Assembly: GCF_900105415.1 (NCBI RefSeq)
Contig: NZ_FNSM01000001.1
Coordinates: 7,944,001 to 8,008,000, forward strand
Length of the DNA stretch: 64,000 nucleotides
Direction of reading: 5' to 3'
Source of the DNA: Streptomyces sp. TLI_105
GTDB taxonomy: Bacteria > Actinomycetota > Actinomycetes > Streptomycetales > Streptomycetaceae
Position numbers and translations under genes: made by a program. Each line of letters begins with the position of its first letter. Within the stretch, counting starts at the first letter, position 1. The notes beneath the pieces are model-generated. The model had not been told where the DNA came from, did not search any database, and saw nothing but the letters and a program-made list of their open reading frames with translations. Of the stretch, positions 1 through 9,152 are shown piece after piece.

Positions 1-225
1 GAGGGTGATCTCCGCGGGCGGCCGGGTGAGGGAGTAACCGCCGTCGGGGCCGCGCACGCCGCGCACCAGACGTGCCTGCCGCAAGTCGCTCAGCACGACG
101 AAGAGGAAGCGGACGGGGATGTCCTGGCGTCCGGCGATGTCCTCGGCCTTGAGGGGCCGGTCCGGGGAGCAGGCCAACTCGGCCATGGCCCGGATGGCGT
201 AGTCCGTTCGTGCTGAGATCCTCAC
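1..225 (-). CDS. Rrf2-family transcriptional regulator, N-terminal part
   Basis: The first 75 residues are visible; the gene runs off the left edge. The protein starts VRISARTDYAIRAMAEL, the classic opening of Rrf2 winged-helix regulators, and continues with a recognition-helix stretch (IPVRFLFVVLSDLRQARLV) and the wing motif RGPDGGYSL. Rrf2 proteins (IscR, NsrR, RsrR, CymR types) often sense Fe-S clusters, NO or cysteine through cysteines in the C-terminal half, which lies outside the window. The start is GTG at 225. The gene is divergent from the FAD/TPR fusion gene at 395, so it could control that gene and itself. Subfamily cannot be assigned. Confidence 0.85.
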   Translation of the reverse strand, partial: MRISARTDYAIRAMAELACSPDRPLKAEDIAGRQDIPVRFLFVVLSDLRQARLVRGVRGPDGGYSLTRPPAEITL

Positions 226-336
226 GGACCCAATGTCTCACGAGTAGCCGGAACCTGACCTGCGGTGGTGTCGGCAGGCCGTCAACAACACTCCGGCGCA
301 CCGTGCTTGTCCGGAAGCGGCGTTGCCACTCCACTT

Positions 337-357
337 TGTTCATCGACATAGTGAACA
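337..357. promoter_or_regulatory. Inverted repeat TGTTCA-N9-TGAACA between Rrf2 and FAD/TPR genes
   Basis: Perfect 6-bp arms separated by 9 bp lie in the only intergenic space between the divergent Rrf2 gene and the gene starting at 395. It is a candidate operator for the Rrf2 protein. Spacing and position are seen; binding is inferred. Confidence 0.35.
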
Positions 358-394
358 TTGGCCGTGCAGTACCCGCCCCTGGTCGGAGGTTTCC

Positions 395-3124
395 GTGGTA
401 CCTGTCGTGTCCTCGCCGTCCACCGAGTCCGCCCGTCCTCGACCGACCGTGGCAGTCGTCGGCGCGGGCGCGGCTGGTGCGCTCGTCGCGGTCCAGCTGT
501 GCGAAGGGGCGGCCCGACGCCGTACCCCGCTCGATCTGATCCTCGTCGACCCCGCGCCAGAGGCGGGCCGGGGCACCGCGTACGCCACCGAGGTCCCCGA
601 GCACCGGCTCAACGTGCCCGTCGGCGGCATGAGCTGCTACCCGGACGACCCGGGTCACTTCCGGCGCTGGCTCTGCCGGCACGGCGAATCCACCGTCACC
701 GCGGCGGACTTCGCCTCCCGGTACCGCTACGGCTCGTACCTCGCCGACACGCTCGGCCGGGCCATCATCACGGCGCACGGCACGGTCTCCGTACGGCGGC
801 TGCGCACCAGGGCGGTGGGGTGCGCCGACGCGGCCGGGGGGCGCCTGGAGCTCAAGCTCGCCGACGGCGGCACGGTGACGGCGGACAACGTGGTCCTCGC
901 CACCGGACCCGCGGCGGGCCGGTCCGGCTGGGCCCCGCCCGAGCTGGTCGCCTCCGACCGGTTCGTCCCCCGTCCCTGGACACCGGGCGCGCTCGACGTC
1001 GTCGGCGAGTCGGAAGACGTCCTCCTCGTCGGCACCGGTCTCACCGCCGTCGACCTCGCGCTCGTCCTCGACCGTCCCGGCCGCACGGTGCACGCCGTGT
1101 CCCGTGGCGGGCTGCTTCCCCAGCCGCACGCGGTCACCCCGCTGCCCCCCGTACCGCCGCCGCCGGGTCTCGCCGCTCTCCCGTTCCACCGCCTCCGCAG
1201 GGAGCTGACGCGGCACTTCGCCGCCACGCGCCGCGCCCACGGCGACTGGCGGCCCGCACTCGACGGGCTGCGGCCCGAGATCGTACGGCTCTGGCAGGGC
1301 CTCACCGACGACGAGCGGGCTGAGTTCCTCGGCCGTGACGCCACCCTGTGGAACGTGCACCGGCATCGCATGGCACCCTCCACCGCCGAGACCATCGCCC
1401 GGGCGCGCGCCGCCCGCAGGCTCCGCGTCCACGCCGGCCGGGTCACCTCCGCGGCACCACAAAAGGACGGCGGCCTGATCGTTTCCCTCGCCGACGGCCG
1501 CGAGGTGCGCGTGGCATGGGTGGTGGACTGTACGGGCCCGGGGCTGCGGGCCGACGCCGGCGGCGACCCGTTGTGGAGCGGGCTGCTGTCCGACGGCCTC
1601 GCCGCACCCGGACCGCTGGGCATCGGTGTGTCCACCGACGGCGGCAGGCTGCTCGACGCCCGAGGGCACCTGGAGCGGCCGCTGTTCACCCTGGGCGCGC
1701 CCCGCCGGGGCGAGCTGTGGGAGACGACCGCGATCCCCGAGATCCGTCACCAGGCCAAGGAGATCGCAGAGGCCGTACTCGCCCCGCTCACCAGCGCCCC
1801 CCGGTCGGTACGCCGCCGGCCCACCGACCAGTTCGGACTGCCGCTGTCCACCCATGCCGCAGCCGCCGCGTCCTTCCGCTGCGGACTCGCCCGGGTGATC
1901 ACCGTACGGGCGAAGGCGGCCGAGGCGTTCGCGCGCGCCACCGAACTGGACCCCGGGTTCGCGCTCGGGCACGCCGCACTCGCCCTGCTCGGTCACGAGT
2001 GCGGAGCGGACGTCGATGTCGCCCGGGAGCTGGCGGACGCCCAGCGCAGCGTGCGGGAACGCGGCGACGAACGGGAGCGGTCGTTCGTCGACGTCGTCAC
2101 GCGCCGCATCAGGGAGCACGAAGCCCACGCGGGCGCCGCGGGCGACGGCGACACGGCGCTCGTCGGCCACCTCGGCCGCTTTCCCGCCGACGCGTTCGCG
2201 CTCGGCATCGCCGTCCCCACCATCGCCTTCTCCGGCGTCGCGGATCTCGACGGCACGCTGGCCCTCGGTCTGGTGGAGCGGACCGCGTCCGCCTACGAAG
2301 GGCACTGGTTCCACACCTCCCTCCTCTCCTTCGTCCGGCAGGAGCAAGGAAGGATCGAGGAGGCCGGCGAGCTCGCTCAGGCAGCACTCGCCGCGCAACC
2401 CGCCTCCGGTCACGCCGTGCACACCCTCGCCCACGTCCACTACGAGTCCGGTGCGCACCGCACCGGCCGGGACTGGCTCGACGGCTGGATCGGCGGCCAG
2501 GGGCGGGGCGCCGTGCACCGGGCGCACTTCTCCTGGCACGTGGCGCTCCACGAACTGGCCCTCGACGACTCCGCGGCGGTACGCCGCCGCTGGTTCGCTC
2601 AGCTCGCACCAGGCCGGGTGAACGGGGTGCGGGCCCTCGTCGACTCCGGCTCCCTGCTGTGGCGGGCCCGCATGTCCCGGAACTGGACCGGTCGCGTCCC
2701 CGTCGACGGCGTGCTCGACGCGGTCGCCCGCGATCTGGTCGAACGTCCCTCGACGGCGTTCACGGCCCTGCACGGCGCCGTCGCCCTCGCCGCCGCCGGA
2801 GACCTCCCCGCCCTCCGCCGCCTGCGCACCCACGCGGCCGGCGCGGACCCGGTGCAGCGGGAGGTCGTCGTCCCGCTGTGCAGCGCGCTGGAAGCGGTCC
2901 TGGAGGAGGAGTGGGCCAGCGCGGTGCGGGAACTGCGCGGACTGCTGCCCTCGCTGCGCCGCGTGGGAGGCAGCGCGGCACAGCGCGAGATCGTCGAGGA
3001 GACCCTGCTGTACGCGCTGGTGGAGGCGGGACACAGCGACACCGCCCGCCACCTCCTCGAACAACGCCTCGATCGCCGGGCGTCGCCGCTCGACCGGCGC
3101 AGGCTGGCCGGACTGAGCCTCTGA
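395..3124 (+). CDS. FAD/NAD(P)-binding protein fused to a TPR (TTC38-like) domain
   Basis: About 909 residues in two halves. Residues 1-490 look like the FAD/NAD(P)-binding NAD_binding_9 type: a GAGAAG dinucleotide loop near residue 23, a LNVPVGGMSCYPDD stretch, a second nucleotide-binding motif (LLVGTGLTAVDLAL) and a VVDCTGPGL motif. From about residue 495 to the end it resembles tetratricopeptide TTC38-like proteins, with AFARATELDPGFALGHAALA, a HTLAHVHYESG helix pair and FSWHVALHELAL. These halves usually occur as separate proteins of 400-500 residues. The start is GTG at 395 because GGAGG sits at 385-389; an upstream ATG at 323 would lack that site. Substrate is unknown; the TPR half may dock a partner. 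Confidence 0.75.
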   Translation: MVPVVSSPSTESARPRPTVAVVGAGAAGALVAVQLCEGAARRRTPLDLILVDPAPEAGRGTAYATEVPEHRLNVPVGGMSCYPDDPGHFRRWLCRHGESTVTAADFASRYRYGSYLADTLGRAIITAHGTVSVRRLRTRAVGCADAAGGRLELKLADGGTVTADNVVLATGPAAGRSGWAPPELVASDRFVPRPWTPGALDVVGESEDVLLVGTGLTAVDLALVLDRPGRTVHAVSRGGLLPQPHAVTPLPPVPPPPGLAALPFHRLRRELTRHFAATRRAHGDWRPALDGLRPEIVRLWQGLTDDERAEFLGRDATLWNVHRHRMAPSTAETIARARAARRLRVHAGRVTSAAPQKDGGLIVSLADGREVRVAWVVDCTGPGLRADAGGDPLWSGLLSDGLAAPGPLGIGVSTDGGRLLDARGHLERPLFTLGAPRRGELWETTAIPEIRHQAKEIAEAVLAPLTSAPRSVRRRPTDQFGLPLSTHAAAAASFRCGLARVITVRAKAAEAFARATELDPGFALGHAALALLGHECGADVDVARELADAQRSVRERGDERERSFVDVVTRRIREHEAHAGAAGDGDTALVGHLGRFPADAFALGIAVPTIAFSGVADLDGTLALGLVERTASAYEGHWFHTSLLSFVRQEQGRIEEAGELAQAALAAQPASGHAVHTLAHVHYESGAHRTGRDWLDGWIGGQGRGAVHRAHFSWHVALHELALDDSAAVRRRWFAQLAPGRVNGVRALVDSGSLLWRARMSRNWTGRVPVDGVLDAVARDLVERPSTAFTALHGAVALAAAGDLPALRRLRTHAAGADPVQREVVVPLCSALEAVLEEEWASAVRELRGLLPSLRRVGGSAAQREIVEETLLYALVEAGHSDTARHLLEQRLDRRASPLDRRRLAGLSL

Positions 3125-3222
3125 CGGACGGGAAGGGAAGCGGGTCTCGCACTCCCCCCATCGAGCGACGGCGGCCATCGAGGCGCTGAAGAGGAGGCCT
3201 TCCTCGCGCCCGTGCTCGACTC

Positions 3223-3241
3223 CGCTCTCCTGTGGAGAGCG
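3223..3241. terminator. Hairpin between convergent genes
   Basis: CGCTCTCC-TGT-GGAGAGCG forms an 8-bp stem with a 3-nt loop in the short gap between the convergent FAD/TPR gene and the Imm49 gene. It is a likely two-way terminator, without a T-run, as is common in Streptomyces. Confidence 0.45.
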
Positions 3242-3279
3242 TGAAGTCGGCGCCGGGGGAGTGGTCAGGGGGCTCGTGG

Positions 3280-4233
3280 CTACTTGACGTGCCAATGGCC
3301 GAGGTCGTTCTGCTCGGTGTCCGCGGCTCGTCGGAGGGCGTCGGTACGGCCGACGATGCCGTGGGGCAGGTAGCCGGACCGGACGCGCAGGTCCCACCCG
3401 TGCACCTGGACGGCCAGGGCTGCCAGGGCGAGGGTGTCCAGTGGCAGCAGCGTCCGCGGGGCGGGGTCCGCGCCCACACTCTCGCGGTGCGCGACCAGCC
3501 GGGTCACGAGGGCATGCTCGAAGGCGTCCTGGTCGTCGTCGAGCAGGACGCGCAGCAGCCGCTGGTCCGGCGTCAGCGCGCCGGCCGCGTCCAGTCGCCC
3601 GGCGGCTTCGGCACGCTCCTCGGGTCCGGGCTTGCACAGGGGCACGGTCGGCCAGTCGCGGGGGAGATGACCGCTCTCCTCTGTCAGGTAGCCCCTCAGC
3701 GCCTCCACGGCCGCCAGATCGGCCGGCGTCGACACCGACGTCAGCTTCGAATACGGCACGCCGTCCCGGATCGCGGACGCGAAGTCGCCCCGGAGCAGCA
3801 GTCCGGTGACCCGCCGCCACTCCCACACCAGGCCGCTGACCACGACGGCCGCGAAGGTGTCCAGCCATGTCCGCGCCGTGGGTGCCTCGTCGACGACGTC
3901 CTCGAACGCGAGCTCCTCGCTCGTCAGCTCCTCGTGGACCAGCGGGAACCGGATCTCCTGGTCGCCGTTGGGGTAGCAGCCCAGGCTGATCACTCCCAGC
4001 GCACACTCCGCCGCGGTCAGCAGCGCGACGCGTGACGCATCGTCGAGCTCCGGTGCGCCCAGGGTGCGGGCGGCGACGTGGTCGAGCAGCTCGTCACTCA
4101 TCTCGCGCAGCCTGTCGAGGCGGAAGGAGTCGTAACGCATGCTGTGCCAGCGGCCGAAGGCCCTCCCCTTGATGTCCTCGAGCGCGTGGGCGATGCGCTC
4201 GTCGCTCACCTCGTGATGTGCCACTTCCTGCAT
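3280..4233 (-). CDS. Imm49-family immunity protein
   Basis: About 317 residues, no signal peptide or membrane segment. Sequence features match the Imm49 family (immunity proteins of polymorphic toxin systems): an N-terminal YDSFRLDRLREMSDELLDHVAARTL helix region, the SLGCYPNGDQEIRFPL block, FAAVVVSGLVWEWRRVTGLLL and a C-terminal PLDTLALAALAVQVHGWDL segment. The start is ATG at 4233 behind GAAGGGA; a longer reading to 4404 has no such site. No toxin gene lies nearby, so it is an orphan here. It may protect against toxins from sibling strains or act in another regulatory role. Confidence 0.75.
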   Translation of the reverse strand: MQEVAHHEVSDERIAHALEDIKGRAFGRWHSMRYDSFRLDRLREMSDELLDHVAARTLGAPELDDASRVALLTAAECALGVISLGCYPNGDQEIRFPLVHEELTSEELAFEDVVDEAPTARTWLDTFAAVVVSGLVWEWRRVTGLLLRGDFASAIRDGVPYSKLTSVSTPADLAAVEALRGYLTEESGHLPRDWPTVPLCKPGPEERAEAAGRLDAAGALTPDQRLLRVLLDDDQDAFEHALVTRLVAHRESVGADPAPRTLLPLDTLALAALAVQVHGWDLRVRSGYLPHGIVGRTDALRRAADTEQNDLGHWHVK

Positions 4234-4423
4234 GACTGCCGTCCCTTCATGATCGATCCGGCCGGGCAGCGGCACGCTATCAACGCGCTGGGACATCCCC
4301 GTGTCGGGTCGACGAACGGCAGGCCGGGCGAGGGGCGCGGGGCACCCGCGTGGTGCCGCGCCGCGCCGGTCGAACGAGAGCCGGACCGAGGAGCACCGGG
4401 GCACCCGCGGCGAAACGATCCGA

Positions 4424-5824
4424 TCAGATCATCACGTGCTTGGGCCGGGTGTAGTCGAGGAGGCCGGAGAGGGACAGGTCGCTGCCGTAGCCGGAGTGTT
4501 TGACTCCGCCGTGCGGCATTTCGGAGACCGTGGTGCCGTGGGTGTTCACCCACACGATCCCGGTGTGCAGGGCCCTGGTCGCCCGCATCGCCCGGTCGTG
4601 GTCCCTGGTCCATACGCTCGCGGCCAGTCCGAAGCGTACGTCGTCGGCGAGCCGCAGCGCTTCGGACTCGTCGCCGAACGGCTGCACGGTCACGACGGGT
4701 CCGAAGATCTCCTCCTGGACGATCTCGCCGTCCTGGCGCACCCCGGCGACGACGGTGGGGGCGTGGAAGAAGCCGGGCCGCGCGGGCGGCGGGCCGCCGG
4801 CCACGATCCGGGCGTGGCCGGGCAGCCGGTCGAGCAGTGCGCGGACAGAGGCGAGCTGGGCGGCGTTGTTGAGCGGGCCGAGGTCGATGCCGGGGCGCAG
4901 TGCGCGGGCGGCGTCGGCGAGGGCGTCCAGGAAGGCGTCGTGAATGCGGGCGTGGACCAGGAAGCGGGTGGGAGCGGTGCAGTCCTGGCCCGCGTTGGAG
5001 AAGGCGACCTGGGCCAGGGCGGCGGCGGTGGCGGGGACGTCGACGTCGTCGTGGACGATCACGGGCGCGTTGCCGCCCAGTTCGAGGTGGACCCGCTTCA
5101 GTCCGGCCGCGGCCGCGGTGGCGATCTCCCGGCCGGCACGGACGCTGCCGGTGAGCGCGATCAGGGCGACGGCGGGGTGGGCGGTGAGGGCACGGCCGGT
5201 GTCGCGGTCGCCGCAGACGACGTTCAGCACGCCCGGGGGCAGGTGGGGAGCCGCGATCCGGGCGAGCAGTACCGATGAGGAGGGGGTGGTGTCGGCGGGT
5301 TTGAGGACGGTGGTGTTGCCGGCGGCGAGGGCCGGTGCGATCTTCCACGCGGCCATCATCAGGGGGTAGTTCCACGGGGTGATCTGGGCGCAGACGCCGA
5401 CCGGTTCGCGCCGCAGCAGCGAGGTGCGGCCCTCGGTGTACTCGGCCGCGGCGGCGCCCGGGAGGTTGCGGGCGGCTCCGGCGAAGTAGCGGAAGGCGTC
5501 GGCGATCGCGGGGAGTTCCTCCGTGCGGAACTGCGCCGCGGGCTTCCCGGTGTCGGCGGTCTCCGCGGCGGTCAGCTCGTCCGCGTGCGCCTCGACGGCA
5601 TCGGCGACGGCGAGCAGGGCCCGCTGCCGGTCGGCCGGGGTGGTGGCCGACCAGGACCCGTACGCGGCCGCGGCGGCCGCGCAGGCGGCGTCGGTGTCGG
5701 CGCGGCCGGAGCGTGGGGCGCGGCCGTGCACGCGCCCGGTGGCGGGGTCGACCAGCTCGGTGGTCGCGCCCGTGGCGGCGGCTCGGTCTTCGCCGCCGAT
5801 GTGGTTCAGCAGACTGTCAGCCAC
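4424..5824 (-). CDS. Gamma-aminobutyraldehyde-type aldehyde dehydrogenase
   Basis: About 466 residues of the NAD(P)-dependent aldehyde dehydrogenase superfamily. ITPWNYPLMMAAWKIAPALAAGNT, the LELGGNAP motif with general-base Glu near residue 250, and NAGQDCTAPTR with the catalytic Cys near residue 281 are intact, as is EEIFGPV. NAGQDC is characteristic of PatD/aminobutyraldehyde dehydrogenases of putrescine breakdown. It would oxidise the aldehyde made by the amine oxidase encoded just upstream to the acid. The GTG start overlaps the end of that gene by 8 bp, with GAAGGAGG inside the upstream gene, so the two are translationally coupled. It is the last gene of the leftward operon. Exact amino-aldehyde unknown. 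Confidence 0.85.
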   Translation of the reverse strand: MADSLLNHIGGEDRAAATGATTELVDPATGRVHGRAPRSGRADTDAACAAAAAAYGSWSATTPADRQRALLAVADAVEAHADELTAAETADTGKPAAQFRTEELPAIADAFRYFAGAARNLPGAAAAEYTEGRTSLLRREPVGVCAQITPWNYPLMMAAWKIAPALAAGNTTVLKPADTTPSSSVLLARIAAPHLPPGVLNVVCGDRDTGRALTAHPAVALIALTGSVRAGREIATAAAAGLKRVHLELGGNAPVIVHDDVDVPATAAALAQVAFSNAGQDCTAPTRFLVHARIHDAFLDALADAARALRPGIDLGPLNNAAQLASVRALLDRLPGHARIVAGGPPPARPGFFHAPTVVAGVRQDGEIVQEEIFGPVVTVQPFGDESEALRLADDVRFGLAASVWTRDHDRAMRATRALHTGIVWVNTHGTTVSEMPHGGVKHSGYGSDLSLSGLLDYTRPKHVMI

Positions 5825-7133
5825 GGCGCAGGGCCTCCTTCGCGGCGGCGCGGCCGGTGCGGACGGCGCCCTCCATGTAGCCGGCCACCCACTGGTCGGA
5901 TCCGCAGACGTAGAAGGGCGGTTCATGGGTGCCGTGACGGGGGCCGACGGCCATGACGTCGCCCGGAGCCCATTGCGTGACGTACCCCTGGGTCCAGGGG
6001 TCGGTGCCCCACAGGCGCAGGTGCGCGGCGCGTGGCCGGTGGGCCTGATCGCCGTACAGCCGGGCGATCTCGGCGAGGAGTTCGCGGGTGCGCAGGTGGG
6101 CGGGGGTGCCGAGCAGGACGCCGTATCGCTCGGGCGGGATCAGGGCGGACAGGACGCCGTCGCTCTGCGGCCAGGTGCTGCCCAGCACCCCTTCGCACTC
6201 GGACAGACCGCTGAGCCCCCGGTCGCGCCAGAACGGGCGGTCGTAGGCGGCGACGAACTTCGCGGCGAGGGCGTGCCGCTGGTGGTGCAGCGAGGCCAGG
6301 CGCTCCTCGCCGACGCCGGTGACGGCGAGCGAGCGCAGCGGGCCTGCGGGCAGCGCGCTGACGACGGCGGCCGCGGTGAGGGTCTCGCCGCCCGCGAGGC
6401 GCACCGAGCAACCGCCGGAGCGACGGACCACGAGCGCCTCGACGGGCGCGCCGGTACGGATTCTGCCGCCGAGCCCGGCCGCCATCCGCAGGGCCACGGT
6501 CGCCGAGCCCTCGGCCACCCGCAGGCCCTCCCAGGCCTCGTACTCGTAGTGCCCGGGGCCGGGAACGGCGGCGTGCTTGCGGAGGGCGGCGAGCAGCGAG
6601 GCGCGTTCGGACGAGCCGTCGGCGAGCGCGAGCCGGCCGATCTCCCAGAGCCGTACGACGGCCGGGCTCGCCCCCTCGTCGCGCAGCCAGCCTGCCACGG
6701 ACAGCCGGTCGAGGGCGGTGGCCTGCGGGTGGGACCAGGGGTCGTCGGGGTCGACGGTCGCGGCGAGTGCGGCGAAGGCGGCGGTGACCTTCCGATGGGA
6801 GGCGTCGTCACCGGGACCGAACCAGTGCGGCGGGTCGCCGGCGCTGACGCCTTCGGGCGTGGCGCGGGCGAGCGCGCCGGGTTCGGCGACGTAGCTGGGG
6901 ACGAGGGAGAGGCCGAGTTCGGCGACGAGGGCCGTGTACGCGGTGTGCGCCGAGCCGACCACCTCCCCGCCGAGCTGGACGAGGCGGCCGTCGGGCAGCG
7001 CGGTCTGCTCGACGCGGCCGCCGACCCGGTCGCGGGCCTCGACGACGAGGACGTCGACTCCGCCCGCGGCCAGGTCGCGGGCGGCGACGAGTCCGGCGAG
7101 TCCGGCGCCGAGCACGATGACATCGTGGTTCAC
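5817..7133 (-). CDS. Flavin-containing amine oxidase
   Basis: About 438 residues, flavin monoamine oxidase/putrescine oxidase family. It opens with the FAD-binding motif VIVLGAGLAGLVAARDLA followed by VVEARDRVGGRV, and ends with the conserved FAD-contacting block VCGSDQWVAGYMEGAVRTG. No signal peptide, so it is cytoplasmic. It would deaminate an imported amine to aldehyde, ammonia and H2O2. The start is GTG at 7133 behind CGGAGGA. It lies 25 bp after the ABC ATPase gene and overlaps the aldehyde dehydrogenase gene, so import, deamination and aldehyde oxidation are encoded as a unit. The specific amine (putrescine, agmatine or another) cannot be read from sequence. Confidence 0.85.
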   Translation of the reverse strand: MNHDVIVLGAGLAGLVAARDLAAGGVDVLVVEARDRVGGRVEQTALPDGRLVQLGGEVVGSAHTAYTALVAELGLSLVPSYVAEPGALARATPEGVSAGDPPHWFGPGDDASHRKVTAAFAALAATVDPDDPWSHPQATALDRLSVAGWLRDEGASPAVVRLWEIGRLALADGSSERASLLAALRKHAAVPGPGHYEYEAWEGLRVAEGSATVALRMAAGLGGRIRTGAPVEALVVRRSGGCSVRLAGGETLTAAAVVSALPAGPLRSLAVTGVGEERLASLHHQRHALAAKFVAAYDRPFWRDRGLSGLSECEGVLGSTWPQSDGVLSALIPPERYGVLLGTPAHLRTRELLAEIARLYGDQAHRPRAAHLRLWGTDPWTQGYVTQWAPGDVMAVGPRHGTHEPPFYVCGSDQWVAGYMEGAVRTGRAAAKEALRRG

Positions 7134-7158
7134 GGGTGTTCCTCCGGTGGGGCCGTCG

Positions 7159-8319
7159 TCAGTCCAGGACCAGGCAGTGCTCGGGCCGCCAGCCGAGCTC
7201 GACCTCCTCGCCGCCGCTCCAGCGGTCCTCCATGCGGGAGCGGGCGGTGTTCTGCTCCAGGACGTGCACGGTGACGCCGGGGGCCAGTTCGATGAGGTAC
7301 GTGGTGGTGGGGCCGGAGTAGACGGTCTCCCGGACGACGCCGGTGACCCGGGCCATGCCGGGCTCGAAGTCGGACAGCCAGATCTTCTCGGGCCGCAGCG
7401 AGAGGCTGACCCGGCTGCCGTCGGTCATGCCGGGGCGGTCGCCGACGGGAAGCGCCGGGCCCTGGTCGAGCAGCACCCGTCCGGCGCGGTAGGTGCCGGG
7501 GACCAGGTTGGAGGTCCCGAGGAACGAGGCGGTGAAGCTGCTGGTGGGACGCTCGTACACGTCCTCCGGAGTTCCGCACTGCTCGATGCGGCCCTCGTTC
7601 ATGACGGCGAGGCGGTCCGACATGGTCAGGGCCTCGTCCTGGTCGTGGGTGACGAACAGGAAGGTGATGCCCACCTCGCGCTGGATCTGCTTGAGCTCGA
7701 CCTGCATCCGACGCCGGAGCTTCAGGTCGAGGGCCGCCAGCGGCTCGTCGAGCAGCAGCACCTGCGGACGGTTGACCAGGGCGCGGGCGAGGGCGACGCG
7801 CTGGCGCTGGCCGCCGGAGAGGGTGGGCGGCCTGCGGCCGGCCAGGTCGCCGAGCTGCACGAGGTCGAGCATCTCGGCGACCCGGCGACGGATCTCGGGG
7901 CGGGCGACGCCCTTGCGCTTGAGGCCGAAGGCCACGTTGTCGGCGAGGGACAGGTGGTCGAAGAGGGCGTAGCTCTGGAAGACGGTGTTGACGTTGCGCC
8001 GGTGGGGCGGGAGACCCGTCACGTCCTCCCCGTCGAGCAGGACGCTGCCCTCGGTGGGGTCGGCGAAGCCGCCGATCATGCGCAGCATGGTGGTCTTGCC
8101 GCAGCCGGAGGGACCGAGCAGGGAGAAGAACTCGCCGGGGGCGATGTCCAGGCTGATGTCGTGGACGGCGTACGAGGCGGAGCTGCCGGAGCCGCCGGGG
8201 TAGCGCTTGCCGACCCCGTCGAGCCGGACAGCGGGGTGGGGGAGCACGGCTTGCGGTTGCGGGGATCGCGCGGTGCGTGGCGTCTGCGGGGGCGTGGGTT
8301 GCGAGGTCATGGCGTTCAC
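7159..8319 (-). CDS. potA: PotA-like ABC transporter ATP-binding protein
   Basis: About 386 residues. Walker A GPSGCGKTT is at about 69-77, the signature LSGGQRQRVALARAL and Walker B LLLDEPLAALD follow, and the H-loop FVTHDQDEALTMSD is intact. The C-terminal third is the TOBE/MalK-like regulatory domain (LSLRPEKIWLS). This matches the spermidine/putrescine (PotA) ATPase class. The GTG start at 8319 shares a GTGA overlap with the permease stop, which argues for coupled translation. It would energise the two PotB/PotC-type permeases encoded directly upstream. Confidence 0.9.
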   Translation of the reverse strand: MNAMTSQPTPPQTPRTARSPQPQAVLPHPAVRLDGVGKRYPGGSGSSASYAVHDISLDIAPGEFFSLLGPSGCGKTTMLRMIGGFADPTEGSVLLDGEDVTGLPPHRRNVNTVFQSYALFDHLSLADNVAFGLKRKGVARPEIRRRVAEMLDLVQLGDLAGRRPPTLSGGQRQRVALARALVNRPQVLLLDEPLAALDLKLRRRMQVELKQIQREVGITFLFVTHDQDEALTMSDRLAVMNEGRIEQCGTPEDVYERPTSSFTASFLGTSNLVPGTYRAGRVLLDQGPALPVGDRPGMTDGSRVSLSLRPEKIWLSDFEPGMARVTGVVRETVYSGPTTTYLIELAPGVTVHVLEQNTARSRMEDRWSGGEEVELGWRPEHCLVLD

Positions 8320-9152
8320 TTCCCGGAGAGCAGGTCGAGGCCGCCGCGCCGGCCGAACAGGCGCGGGATGGCGAGGGCGAGGGCGACGAGTCCGACGGAG
8401 CCGGCCAGCATCAGCGTGCCGATGGCGTTGACGGTGGGCTGGACGCCGAACCGGATGGCCGAGTAGATCCGGACCGACAGGGGCTGCGGATCGACGCCGG
8501 TGGTGAAGTAGGCGAGGACGAAGTCGTCGAAGACCAGGGCGAAGACGAGGACGGCGGAGGCGAGGATGCCGGGGAGCAGCGCGGGCAGCGTCACCAGCCG
8601 TACGGCCTGCCGGCGGGTGGCCCCGAGGTCCATGGCCGCCTCCTCGATCTCCGGGTTGAGGGCGGCGACGCGGGAGCGCAGGATCACCGTCACGTAGGAG
8701 ATGGAGAAGGTGATCTCGGCGAGCATCACGGTCGTCGTGGACAGGGTGATGCCGAGGCCCTTGAACAGGAGCATCGCGGCGACGCCGGTGACGATCTCCG
8801 GGGTGATGAGCGGGACGAGCATCACCAGTCCGGCGAAGGAGCCGAGCCGGCTGCGGCCGCGGACCAGGCCGAGCGCGAGGGCGACGCCCAGCGCCACCGA
8901 GCCGGCCATGGCGACGAGGGAGACCCGCAGGCTCATGCCGAGCGAGTCCAACAGCACGTCGTCGCGGAGGAACGCCCCGTACCAGCGCAGGCTGACGTCG
9001 TCGAAGACGGTCAGGGACTTCTGCGAGTTGAACGAGAACAGGACGACGACGCCGATGGGGACGTAGAGCAGCGCGAAGAAGACGGCGGTGACGGCGATGG
9101 CGAACCGGGGACGGCGTTCGGCGCCGCGGCGGCGCCCGCGGGCGGCCCTCAT
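8316..9152 (-). CDS. potC: PotC-like ABC transporter permease
   Basis: About 278 residues. Membrane segments begin with AIAVTAVFFALLYVPIGVVVL, and the ABC inner-membrane motif EEAAMDLGATRRQAVRLVTLP (EAA loop) sits in the second half; FDDFVLAYFTTG is typical of PotC/polyamine permeases. The ATG overlaps the upstream permease stop as ATGA (9149-9152). The reading frame stays open far upstream through the neighbouring gene, but that part is a shadow. It pairs with PotB to form the channel. Confidence 0.9.
   Translation of the reverse strand: MRAARGRRRGAERRPRFAIAVTAVFFALLYVPIGVVVLFSFNSQKSLTVFDDVSLRWYGAFLRDDVLLDSLGMSLRVSLVAMAGSVALGVALALGLVRGRSRLGSFAGLVMLVPLITPEIVTGVAAMLLFKGLGITLSTTTVMLAEITFSISYVTVILRSRVAALNPEIEEAAMDLGATRRQAVRLVTLPALLPGILASAVLVFALVFDDFVLAYFTTGVDPQPLSVRIYSAIRFGVQPTVNAIGTLMLAGSVGLVALALAIPRLFGRRGGLDLLSGK

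Noticed and set aside
5523..7274. Long plus-strand frame opposite the amine oxidase gene
   Set aside because: Antisense shadow; codon use and composition do not fit a protein.
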